DNA of 5,973 nucleotides, from contig JAYENB010000010.1 in the NCBI GenBank assembly GCA_034721855.1, forward strand, positions 1 to 5,973, written 5' to 3'. Below, piece after piece: positions 1 to 5,370 of this stretch (its first letter is position 1; each line of letters opens with the position of its first letter). The translations under genes and the position numbers were made by a program. The stretch is from JAQIBY01 sp034721855. GTDB taxonomy: Bacteria > Bacteroidota > Bacteroidia > Bacteroidales > ML635J-15. The notes beneath the pieces were generated by a model. That model ran no database searches. It had not been told where the DNA came from and saw only the letters and a program-made list of their open reading frames with translations.

Positions 1-54
1 TTTAGCTGTTCTTTCTTCTAAATCCCACTTTTTGTTATTAGTTTTATTGGTCAT
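1..54 (-). CDS. N-terminus of a probable four-helix-bundle protein (partial)
   Basis: The reverse strand reads ATG at 54-52 and stays open to the window edge, giving 18 residues, MTNKTNNKKWDLEERTAK. The K-W-D-L-E-E-R-T-A-K stretch resembles, from memory, the start of small four-helix-bundle proteins related to the 23S rRNA intervening-sequence protein family, which often begin with a short polar tail and then (Y/F)DLEER(T)xKF. These are usually about 115-130 residues long and their function is not known. No Shine-Dalgarno sequence precedes the ATG; the leader is AT-rich with several AATTAG units (62-90). The rest of the gene lies outside the window, so the family call is an inference from a very short stretch. 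Confidence 0.5.
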   Translation of the reverse strand, partial: MTNKTNNKKWDLEERTAK

Positions 55-148
55 TTTTTAGATTAATTAGAGCAATTAGAAATTAGGTCAATTAACAGTT
101 ATTTAATTTTAAAATGTGAACAGTTACAAGTATTCTTAACCATTAATA

Positions 149-270
149 TGCCACAGATTCCACTGATTAACACAGATTTTCATTTACATTCACAAAAAAA
201 TCTGCGCAAATTGGTGTAATCTGTGGCAAATTTTGTGCAAACGAGGGCATGGCTATGCCGAGTGCAGCCA
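149..270. repeat. Hairpin-forming dispersed repeat with a GC-richer tail module
   Basis: The outer arms TGCCACAGATT (149-159) and AATCTGTGGCA (218-228) are a perfect 11-base inverted repeat. Pairing continues imperfectly inward, through CACAGATTTT on the left and AAAATCTGCGC on the right. Immediately to the right is a second module, 227-249 plus 254-270, around a small hairpin GGCAT-GGCT-ATGCC (246-259). Both pieces of this module recur as exact reverse complements at 2575-2597 (23 bases) and 2514-2530 (17 bases). No open reading frame is present. It occupies most of the spacer between the leftmost partial gene and the cupin gene. It is not a convincing terminator because neither strand shows a T-run after a strong stem. 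Confidence 0.8.
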
Positions 271-315
271 TAATTATTCAAAGCAGCTTAAATGATGACT
301 GATTATTTATAAAAC

Positions 316-648
316 TTATTCTGCTTTTTTAATTTCCAAAGGGTCCCAGCATACCAGTATCAGTGCCCCGGTTTCAGAGCTAAACGGACCATGTTCATCC
401 CCAGGAGCAAAGCGTTGATAAGTACCAACAGTGTATGTTACATCATTGCTGATATACTCGCCGTCCAGCACAAAATGTTGTTCTGTGGTAATGTGAGAAT
501 GAGGCGGCATATAAAACCCTTTTGGCAATTGTAACAACATGGTTTTTCCACCATTTTCATCACGCAATATTTTGGCGTACGTTCCTTTTTGGTATCCATC
601 GGCCTGAATCCAATCTTCATTTGATAATGCGTTTTTTGCTTGTTCCAT
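316..648 (-). CDS. Small single-domain cupin, metal-binding
   Basis: This 110-residue protein is essentially one cupin beta-barrel. Cupin motif 1, G(X)5HXH(X)3E(X)6G, is matched exactly by G44, H50, H52, E56 and G63. Motif 2 is recognisable as G75...P82-G83-D-E-H86, giving the fourth metal ligand H86. All four ligands are therefore present, so a mononuclear metal site is expected; the metal and substrate cannot be read from the sequence. There is no signal peptide or membrane helix, so it is probably cytosolic. It most resembles the short ChrR/DUF4437-like cupins, whose roles are mostly unknown (dioxygenase, isomerase or sensor are all possible). The start is supported by a strong Shine-Dalgarno sequence eight bases upstream (657-665, reverse strand). 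It is transcribed divergently from the encapsulin operon across 585 bases, so a functional link to it is not established. Confidence 0.9.
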   Translation of the reverse strand: MEQAKNALSNEDWIQADGYQKGTYAKILRDENGGKTMLLQLPKGFYMPPHSHITTEQHFVLDGEYISNDVTYTVGTYQRFAPGDEHGPFSSETGALILVCWDPLEIKKAE

Positions 649-656
649 AATTATAT

Positions 657-665
657 CTCCTTTTT
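657..665 (-). promoter_or_regulatory. Shine-Dalgarno sequence of the cupin gene
   Basis: On the reverse strand AAAAAGGAG ends eight bases before the ATG at 648-646. It fixes the start codon and is stronger than the leaders of most other genes here. Confidence 0.75.
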
Positions 666-701
666 ATTTTGTCTAAATAAATACCTTTTTTTATTAATAC
701 G

Positions 702-709
702 TAAAGATA
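702..709 (-). promoter_or_regulatory. Possible -7 box for the cupin gene
   Basis: Reverse strand TATCTTTA matches the Bacteroidota -7 consensus TAnnTTTG in all but its final base, and lies 53 bases upstream of the start codon. No TTTG -33 element is seen at the expected distance, so this is only a weak candidate. Confidence 0.22.
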
Positions 710-756
710 ATGGAAAAAGTTTTCGGATAAGCAGAAAATTTCTACCCTGATTAATT

Positions 757-910
757 AGTGTCCGTCCATAATGTCCGATTTCTGCGTTACGCTCGCATTG
801 ACAACCAGTCATTTACGCCAGTAAACTCCTGGTTGCCAATACTTCGCAAGCCTTGAACTCGAACATTATGAATTAGACACTGACTCTATTGACAAGCACT
901 AATTAGTGTC
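757..910. repeat. Nested palindromic repeat element
   Basis: The outer arms at 757-778 and 859-881 are inverted copies: AGTGTC...CATAATGTCCGA on the left, TCGAACATTATG...GACACT on the right. In the centre is a long hairpin, 797-840, with stems ATTG/CAAT, CAACCAG/CTGGTTG and TTTAC/GTAAA closing on a GCCA loop. The end sequence TAATTAGTGTC (752-762) recurs directly at 900-910, where it forms the 12-base palindrome CACTAATTAGTG (897-908). There is no coding capacity. The nested layout with repeated ends resembles a MITE- or REP-like dispersed element. Confidence 0.7.
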
Positions 911-1110
911 TGTTAGAAAACTATTGAATTTTAAAAATAACAAATATCAAAAAACAAATAATTTTCAATGCCCAATTATCTAATATTCAAACAGTTTAAA
1001 AAATACCAATGATAATATAAAATATTGCACAGATGAATGCAACTTGGTATCAGATCAGCAAGTCGGATTAAAAACAAATTTACATTATATATATGCATAG
1101 ATCTTCCCAC

Positions 1111-1145
1111 TGATTTTTATCATATTTGAGGTATAATAAAAATCA
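1111..1145. promoter_or_regulatory. Palindromic candidate operator upstream of the encapsulin operon
   Basis: TGATTTTTAT (1111-1120) and ATAAAAATCA (1136-1145) form a perfect 10-base inverted repeat. After one C/A mismatch, ATA/TAT adds three more pairs, leaving a 7-base centre TTTGAGG. It ends seven bases before the predicted -33 box. It is followed by A's rather than T's in the direction of the operon, so it does not look like a terminator of incoming transcription. Its position suits a regulator-binding site; it does not closely match the Fur consensus. Confidence 0.45.
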
Positions 1146-1152
1146 AAAAAAG

Positions 1153-1183
1153 TTTGTCAAATAAATATAAACAATTAAATTTA
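1153..1183 (+). promoter_or_regulatory. Predicted Bacteroidota-type promoter of the EncFtn-encapsulin operon
   Basis: TTTG (1153-1156) is followed after exactly 19 bases by TAAATTTA (1176-1183). This fits the TTTG-N19-21-TAnnTTTG pattern of the Bacteroidota primary sigma factor with one mismatch, the last base of the -7 box. Transcription would start around 1188-1190, leaving a leader of about 45 A/T-rich bases. Confidence 0.45.
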
Positions 1184-1233
1184 TCGTTTATATAAGTAAC
1201 TAAATAAATGTTTAACAAATAAAACAAAACACT

Positions 1234-1575
1234 ATGTCAAATTATCATGAACCTGCTGAAGAACTCAGCAAACAAGCAAGGGACTTTTCAAGAGCCCTGA
1301 ACAGTTTAAAAGAAGAAATTGAAGCTATTGACTGGTATCACCAACGTGTTGATGTCAGTGAAGATGAAGAGTTAAAAGAGATCATGGCTCACAACCGTGA
1401 TGAAGAAATTGAACATGCCTGTATGGCCATTGAATGGTTGCGCAGAAACATGCCCGGATGGGATGCTGAATTGCGTGAATGGTTGTTTAAAGAAGGTGAT
1501 ATTGTTCATCACGACCATGATGAACATGATGATGATGCATCAGGAAATGACTTAGGAATTGGTAAATTAAAATAA
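1234..1575 (+). CDS. Encapsulated ferritin-like protein (EncFtn), encapsulin cargo
   Basis: This 113-residue protein is a member of the encapsulated ferritin family. Members have two helices per chain, dimerise to build a four-helix ferroxidase site, oxidise Fe(II) and deliver the mineral into the encapsulin shell. The diagnostic stretches are E27-E28-I-E30-A-I-D-W34-Y35 and E57-E58-I-E60-H61. E28, E58 and H61 have the same spacing (30 and 3 residues) as the Rhodospirillum rubrum ferroxidase ligands E32, E62 and H65. E27, E30, W34 and Y35 also match conserved positions there. The C-terminus, D-L-G-I-G-K-L-K (106-113), is a typical cargo-loading peptide. Between the domain and this tag is an acidic and His-rich linker, HHDHDEHDDD (92-101). 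There is no signal peptide. The start codon has an A-rich leader without a Shine-Dalgarno sequence. The shell gene follows 17 bases downstream in the same operon. Confidence 0.95.
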   Translation: MSNYHEPAEELSKQARDFSRALNSLKEEIEAIDWYHQRVDVSEDEELKEIMAHNRDEEIEHACMAIEWLRRNMPGWDAELREWLFKEGDIVHHDHDEHDDDASGNDLGIGKLK

Positions 1576-1577
1576 AG

Positions 1578-1584
1578 AAAGGAG
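1578..1584 (+). promoter_or_regulatory. Shine-Dalgarno sequence of the encapsulin gene
   Basis: AAAGGAG lies eight bases before the ATG at 1593, in the 17-base gap after the EncFtn stop codon. It fixes the start codon. It contrasts with the EncFtn gene, whose leader has no such motif. Confidence 0.8.
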
Positions 1585-1592
1585 ATAACATT

Positions 1593-2387
1593 ATGGAAAT
1601 TCTCAGAAGATCATTTGCCCCGATTTCTGCCCAGGCGTGGGAAGAAATCAATAAAGAAGCCAAAGATATTTTAACGGCTTCGTTGACAGCCAGAAAAGTG
1701 ATTGGTGTTGAAGGCCCGAAAGGCATTGACACAGCATCCGTAAATATCGGAGAGCTTGATGTGCCTGCCAACCAGAAAAAATCAGATGTGCAATATGGTG
1801 TGCATAAGGTATTGCCGTTGGTGGAAATACGCATGCCATTTTCTCTCAACATCTGGGAACTGGATAACATCAGCCGCGGGTCTGAAACTTTTGACCTTGA
1901 TAACCTGGACGATGCCGCTAAAAAATTCGCTGCATTTGAAGAAAATGCAATTTACAATGGGTTTAATAAAGCCGGCATTGAAGGCTTGAGTAAAGTCAGT
2001 GAACATCCTGTATTGAAGCTTGGTAACAATGTTGACAACCTGATGGACACGGTAGTAAAAGGAATGCTGATGTTTAAAGAAGAAGGCATTGAAGATGATG
2101 TAAACCTTGTTGTCAGCAATGAGCTTTACACAAAAATCAACAGTCAGAGCAAAGGATATCCGCTCAGAAAGCATTTGCTTGATACCATCGGCGGAAAAAT
2201 CATTCCTTCAGATGCAGTAAAAGGCGGATTGTTGCTTGCTGATGATGAAGAGGCTTTCAGAATGACGCTTGGCAGTGACATTACCATAGGATACGAGGCG
2301 CACGATAAAAAAGAAGTGCATTTGTATCTGACTGAATCGTTTACTTTCCGTGTCATTGATCCGGCTGCTGTTATTGTGATAGAATAA
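1593..2387 (+). CDS. Family 1 encapsulin shell protein
   Basis: At 264 residues it is the usual length of classical encapsulins (Thermotoga maritima is about 265), which share the HK97 phage capsid fold and usually assemble into 60-subunit T=1 cages. It can be followed along the T. maritima protein as I recall it: N-terminal helix M-E-I-L-R-R-S-F-A-P; V-E-G-P (39-42); L-P-L-V-E-I-R (74-80); N-I-W-E-L-D-N (86-92); the backbone helix F-A-A-F-E-E-N-A-I-Y-N-G (112-123); the A-domain loop G-Y-P-L-R-K (188-193) and G-G-K-I-I (200-204); D-I-T-I-G-Y-E (229-235); and the C-terminal F-T-F-R-V-I-D-P (250-257). W88 corresponds to the tryptophan reported to stack on flavin in T. maritima, so flavin binding is possible but unproven. 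The N-terminal region should bind the LGIGKLK tag of the upstream cargo. The gene appears intact and ends before a strong terminator hairpin. Confidence 0.96.
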   Translation: MEILRRSFAPISAQAWEEINKEAKDILTASLTARKVIGVEGPKGIDTASVNIGELDVPANQKKSDVQYGVHKVLPLVEIRMPFSLNIWELDNISRGSETFDLDNLDDAAKKFAAFEENAIYNGFNKAGIEGLSKVSEHPVLKLGNNVDNLMDTVVKGMLMFKEEGIEDDVNLVVSNELYTKINSQSKGYPLRKHLLDTIGGKIIPSDAVKGGLLLADDEEAFRMTLGSDITIGYEAHDKKEVHLYLTESFTFRVIDPAAVIVIE

Positions 2388-2412
2388 CAGAACTTGGATA
2401 GTATTATATCAA

Positions 2413-2458
2413 GGTGGCTTGAGAAATATCCCGGTAATGTTTCTCTGCTGCCTTTTTT
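2413..2458 (+). terminator. Rho-independent terminator of the EncFtn-encapsulin operon
   Basis: The left arm 2413-2426 (GGTGGCTTGAGAAA) pairs with the right arm 2440-2452 (TTTCTCTGCTGCC). The six-pair GAGAAA/TTTCTC stem is joined through a small internal loop to six further pairs including two G-T wobbles. Six T's follow at 2453-2458. It starts 25 bases after the encapsulin stop codon. Confidence 0.68.
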
Positions 2459-2462
2459 GTTA

Positions 2463-2726
2463 ATATGAATGAGTTCAGTTTAAAAAGTAAAAATAACAAA
2501 ACTTACATAATTTTGGCTGCACTCGGCATAACTCAAGCAACCCTTCGGCTTTGCTCAGGGCGGCGGCTTGGCTCTGCCCTCGTTTGCACAAAATTTGCAC
2601 AAAATTTTCCATCAAGCCACAAAGACACCAATTTTCACAAAGTACTGGTATTCAATAAATTTAACTTTGTGATTTCTTTGTGTCTTTGTGGGATAAAATG
2701 ACTTTTTAGACCGGGCTCATGAATAT
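2463..2726. repeat. Composite non-coding repeat with terminal inverted repeats
   Basis: The ends 2463-2488 and 2701-2726 are inverted copies matching at 20 of 26 positions, with TTTAAAAAGT on the left and ACTTTTTAGA on the right. Inside, 2514-2530 and 2575-2597 are exact reverse complements of parts of the repeat at 149-270, here separated by a GC-richer 44-base insert (2531-2574) with an AGCAA/TTGCT hairpin. Further right is a long hairpin: CCACAAAGACAC (2617-2628) pairs with GTGTCTTTGTGG (2680-2691), and TCACAAAGT pairs with ACTTTGTGA closer to the loop. The right end matches that of the element at 5371-5586 at 21 of 22 bases (2699-2720 against 5553-5574). Confidence 0.78.
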
Positions 2727-2819
2727 CTAAAGTTATCTTCATCTGAATTACTCATACCTTGAGGTAAAACTTATTTATTTTTTTATTTTTGTTGATTCGA
2801 AGCAATTAATACACACATT

Positions 2820-4868
2820 ATGAGTTTTTTATATCCTGTTTTTTTGTGGGCATTAACAGCGGTTTCAATACCGGTGATCATTCACCTGTTCAGTTTCAGG
2901 CGCCACAAAACGGTGTATTTTTCCCAGACCCGTTTTCTGGAATCGGTGCAGAAAGAATCACGTTCACGAACCACACTCAAACAGTTGCTTATTTTGTTGA
3001 GTCGTATTTTGGCCATTGCGATGCTTGTGTTTGCTTTTGCACAACCTGTGGTTTTTCAAAATGAAAATGCACTTGATTCATCCCAAAGCCAATATGTAGT
3101 AGTATGTGTTGATAATTCATACAGCATGCAAAATGAGGGTGAAAACGGAAATGTGTTAAACATTGCCAAACAAAAGGCCACTGAAATAGCTGAAGCCTTT
3201 GGGCAGGATGTGCAGTATTTTTTGATGACCAACGATATGCCCCCGCGTTTTTACCGGCCAATGCCCGCAGATGATTTTATGAATGAAATCAGTAAAATTG
3301 AAGTCACTCCGGTAAGTTCAACACTCACTAACACGATGGAAAGGCTTCGTCGGACCACGTCGTCATACCTTACTGATGATGCAGCAATGCCAGTGTATAT
3401 TATTTCAGATTTTCAAAAATCAACCACAGATTTTAAGTCTTTTGATGGAATTGATCGCTATGATTTACAAGCCGTTTTAGTTGCCGGTGTCCGAGAGCAA
3501 AATTTGAGCATTGATTCAGTGTGGTTCGCTGCTCCATTCCGGCAAGCAGGAAAACCGGAGCAACTGACAGTCTTAGTAAAAAATCATGGAAACCAGGCTT
3601 ACAATGATATCCCTGTCAACTTAAAACTAAATGATTCGCTCCGTGGGGTTTCATCAATGGATATTGAAAGCAATGCCAAGTCCGAAATCTTGTTGAATTA
3701 CACAAATCCGTTAAATGGGGTTCAACGTGCTACAGTTGAAATGGACGATTATCCCGTGAGTTTTGATAACCGGTTTTATTTTACATACAATCTGGAAATG
3801 CAAAAATCCATTTTGCTGATCAAGGGGCGGGATGCAGCTCCTTTTCCTGTGTGTGTGTATGAGGATGATACGCATTTTGATTTAACTGAAATTGAAGAAG
3901 ACCAATTGGATATGTCAGTACTAAACAAATATGATGTGCTTATATTCAATGGCTTAAATTACATAAGTGAAGGCTTGGCTGCTCAACTTACTGATCTAAC
4001 AGAAAACGAAATATCCATGGCATTTATTCCCGGTACAGATATGCATACAGAAAGCTGGAATAATTTCATGAAAACCTTGAAAGGCCCTCAGTTTGCTGCC
4101 TGGGATAGTACAAAAAGAAATGTATCGGGTATTGCATGGGAACATCCGTTTTTCAAAGGGGCATTCAGTGAACGACAGGAAAACGTTGACTTGCCTTTTG
4201 TCCATGGTAATTTTCCAATGCAAAACAGTCAGATGAGCCAGGGCGAAAATCTGCTTGTATTTGAGAATGATGCTCCTTTTATGGAAATGTTACCTGTTAA
4301 AAATGCGTTGATGTATGTCTTTAGCAGCCCCCTGAATACTGATTATGGAAATTTTATAAAACATGCTTTGTTTATACCGGTGGCCTATAACATGGCAATG
4401 AATACACCAACTTCACGCAACATGTATCATTTCAATGGTGAAGAAACCGGAATGGGAATCCCTTCCATAAAGGTAGCCAATGAAACGGGTGTTGAAATAC
4501 GCAGGCATTCCGGTGATGATGCTGTAATTCCTAAATGGCTCAGTACGCCTAATGGTGTAAAGGTTTTTATTCCTCCCTCTTTAATCTTCCCGGGCCATTA
4601 TAATGTGTTTGTTAATGATGAATTTGCTGATGCCTTTGCACTTAACATACATCCGGCGGAATCCGCTATGGAATTCTATGATAAGGAGAGCCTTAAAGCG
4701 GCTGCTGAAACAAACAATTTTGAACTTTCACATCTTTATGAAGCCGAGACCCTGGATATGTCACAACAAATCAAAGAAAAAGGACAGGGAATAGCGCTAT
4801 GGCCTTGGTTTTTGCTTGGAGTGCTCCTGTTTGTCACTGTTGAGATACTGTTGATAAAATTGATGTAA
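2820..4868 (+). CDS. BatA-N-domain / VWA-like membrane protein
   Basis: This 682-residue protein starts with a BatA-type N-terminal domain: a membrane helix at about 4-25 (L-Y-P-V-F-L-W-A-L...I-P-V-I-I-H-L-F), a strongly basic stretch (27-54), and a second helix at about 55-77. The basic loop should be cytoplasmic, placing the bulk outside the inner membrane. Residues about 91-225 form a von Willebrand A-like domain with the MIDAS motif D98-x-S100-x-S102, a likely T168 and D197 in I-S-D-F-Q. A CARDB/Ig-like beta segment (about 245-325) and an alpha/beta segment resembling the glutamine-amidotransferase-like fold (about 328-520) are suggested but weak. A third helix (about 659-680) ends the chain. 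Similar proteins are widespread in Bacteroidota with no defined function. No batB-, batC- or MoxR-like neighbours are present, so it should not be named as the aerotolerance protein BatA. The leader is AT-rich without a Shine-Dalgarno sequence. Confidence 0.88.
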   Translation: MSFLYPVFLWALTAVSIPVIIHLFSFRRHKTVYFSQTRFLESVQKESRSRTTLKQLLILLSRILAIAMLVFAFAQPVVFQNENALDSSQSQYVVVCVDNSYSMQNEGENGNVLNIAKQKATEIAEAFGQDVQYFLMTNDMPPRFYRPMPADDFMNEISKIEVTPVSSTLTNTMERLRRTTSSYLTDDAAMPVYIISDFQKSTTDFKSFDGIDRYDLQAVLVAGVREQNLSIDSVWFAAPFRQAGKPEQLTVLVKNHGNQAYNDIPVNLKLNDSLRGVSSMDIESNAKSEILLNYTNPLNGVQRATVEMDDYPVSFDNRFYFTYNLEMQKSILLIKGRDAAPFPVCVYEDDTHFDLTEIEEDQLDMSVLNKYDVLIFNGLNYISEGLAAQLTDLTENEISMAFIPGTDMHTESWNNFMKTLKGPQFAAWDSTKRNVSGIAWEHPFFKGAFSERQENVDLPFVHGNFPMQNSQMSQGENLLVFENDAPFMEMLPVKNALMYVFSSPLNTDYGNFIKHALFIPVAYNMAMNTPTSRNMYHFNGEETGMGIPSIKVANETGVEIRRHSGDDAVIPKWLSTPNGVKVFIPPSLIFPGHYNVFVNDEFADAFALNIHPAESAMEFYDKESLKAAAETNNFELSHLYEAETLDMSQQIKEKGQGIALWPWFLLGVLLFVTVEILLIKLM

Positions 4869-4972
4869 ACAGGCATTTTTGTAACTAATCAGTACTCGCC
4901 CCTGGGAAAAAATAGGGGAACTTCAAAAAAAGATAACTGTAAATTTATAAGAGTTTATGAGAGATGATGCGT

Positions 4973-5099
4973 GGTATTTGGTAATTGGTAATCGGTCCGT
5001 CTCCACTGCCCGTCTTCGCCGGGACTGTGTCCGGCGTAATGGAATGAAGACGGATAAACTTACCGCCGGATAAATTCACGGTAAGCGGTGATTGGTAAG
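4973..5099. repeat. GGTAA repeat interrupted by GC-richer hairpins
   Basis: TTGGTAA-type units (4978-4996 and 5090-5099) flank a GC-richer segment. GGTAATCGGT (4987-4996) and GGTAAGCGGT (5080-5089) are 9/10 identical direct repeats around it. Inside, CCGTCTTC (5010-5017) pairs with GAAGACGG (5046-5053), CGCCGG (5017-5022) pairs with CCGGCG (5031-5036), and CTTACCG (5059-5065) pairs with CGGTAAG (5079-5085). No coding capacity is seen. Confidence 0.6.
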
Positions 5100-5222
5100 C
5101 AGTAAAATGCAAAAAAAGAAAAACAACTCAAAAAACTAAAAAATACCTCTTAGCTAAACTGTTTATTGTGAGTGTATTAGAAAAGGGTTATATGTGAGTA
5201 TCAGCAAAAATAGCTCGTCACT

Positions 5223-5246
5223 GCAAAGTCGCAATGTCGCAAAGGT
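5223..5246 (+). repeat. Short octamer tandem repeat
   Basis: GCAAAGTC (5223-5230), GCAATGTC (5231-5238) and GCAAAGGT (5239-5246) are three head-to-tail near-copies. The theme resembles the GTCTTTG-type units in the nearby repeats read on the other strand. Confidence 0.5.
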
Positions 5247-5266
5247 TTAAAATTTGTAAATTGAAC

Positions 5267-5302
5267 TGTTAACCCCGTTGAAAAATTTCTACGGGGTTAA
5301 CA
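5267..5302. repeat. Strong isolated hairpin
   Basis: TGTTAACCCCGT (5267-5278) and ACGGGGTTAACA (5291-5302) are a perfect 12-base inverted repeat around a 12-base A/T-rich loop. No T-run follows on either strand, so a classical terminator is not supported. It is followed by two spaced CGGTTA units (5304-5309, 5314-5319). Confidence 0.6.
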
Positions 5303-5370
5303 ACGGTTAAAATCGGTTACTATTTTAAGAAATATACATATCGTGCACCGTATTTAACCTAAAATAATTA

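Larger units (their letters stand above)
649..1233. other. Divergent intergenic region between the cupin and encapsulin genes
   Basis: This 585-base spacer has no supportable gene. It holds the cupin leader (649-709), a nested palindromic repeat (757-910), about 200 bases of plain AT-rich DNA (911-1110) in which nothing convincing is seen, a near-perfect palindrome (1111-1145) and a promoter candidate (1153-1183) for the EncFtn-encapsulin operon. Confidence 0.7.
2388..2819. other. Intergenic region after the encapsulin gene
   Basis: This 432-base spacer contains the operon terminator (2413-2458), a composite repeat element (2463-2726) and a short AT-rich leader (2727-2819) for the BatA-like gene. 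The leader has a small palindrome TACCT-TG-AGGTA (2755-2766) but no promoter matching the Bacteroidota consensus. The 78-codon open frame at 2465-2701 lies inside the repeat and is not taken as a gene. Confidence 0.7.

Noticed and set aside
246..259. GGCAT-GGCT-ATGCC hairpin as a terminator for the cupin gene
   Set aside because: The stem is only five pairs with no T-run on the cupin strand, and it is part of a repeat module found elsewhere.
1487..1870. A 127-codon reverse open frame over the EncFtn/encapsulin junction
   Set aside because: It lies antisense to two clearly recognised genes, and its His-rich end is just the complement of the linker codons.
1782..2174. A 130-codon reverse open frame inside the encapsulin gene
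   Set aside because: It is fully antisense to a strongly supported gene and resembles no family I know.
2465..2701. A 78-codon forward open frame
   Set aside because: It starts inside the left end of the repeat and stops at its right end, encodes low-information sequence from hairpin arms, and has no ribosome binding site. It is a by-product of the repeat.
2989..3261. A 90-codon reverse open frame within the BatA-like gene
   Set aside because: It is antisense to the VWA region, has a composition unlike a real protein, and lacks a start signal.
2820..4868. Assignment as aerotolerance protein BatA in a Bat operon
   Set aside because: Only the N-terminal domain type and a VWA region are shared; the protein is about twice the usual length and no other bat genes are adjacent.
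4899..4918. CCCCT/AGGGG hairpin as a terminator of the BatA-like gene
   Set aside because: The stem is five pairs around a ten-base loop and is followed by AACTTC, not a T-run.
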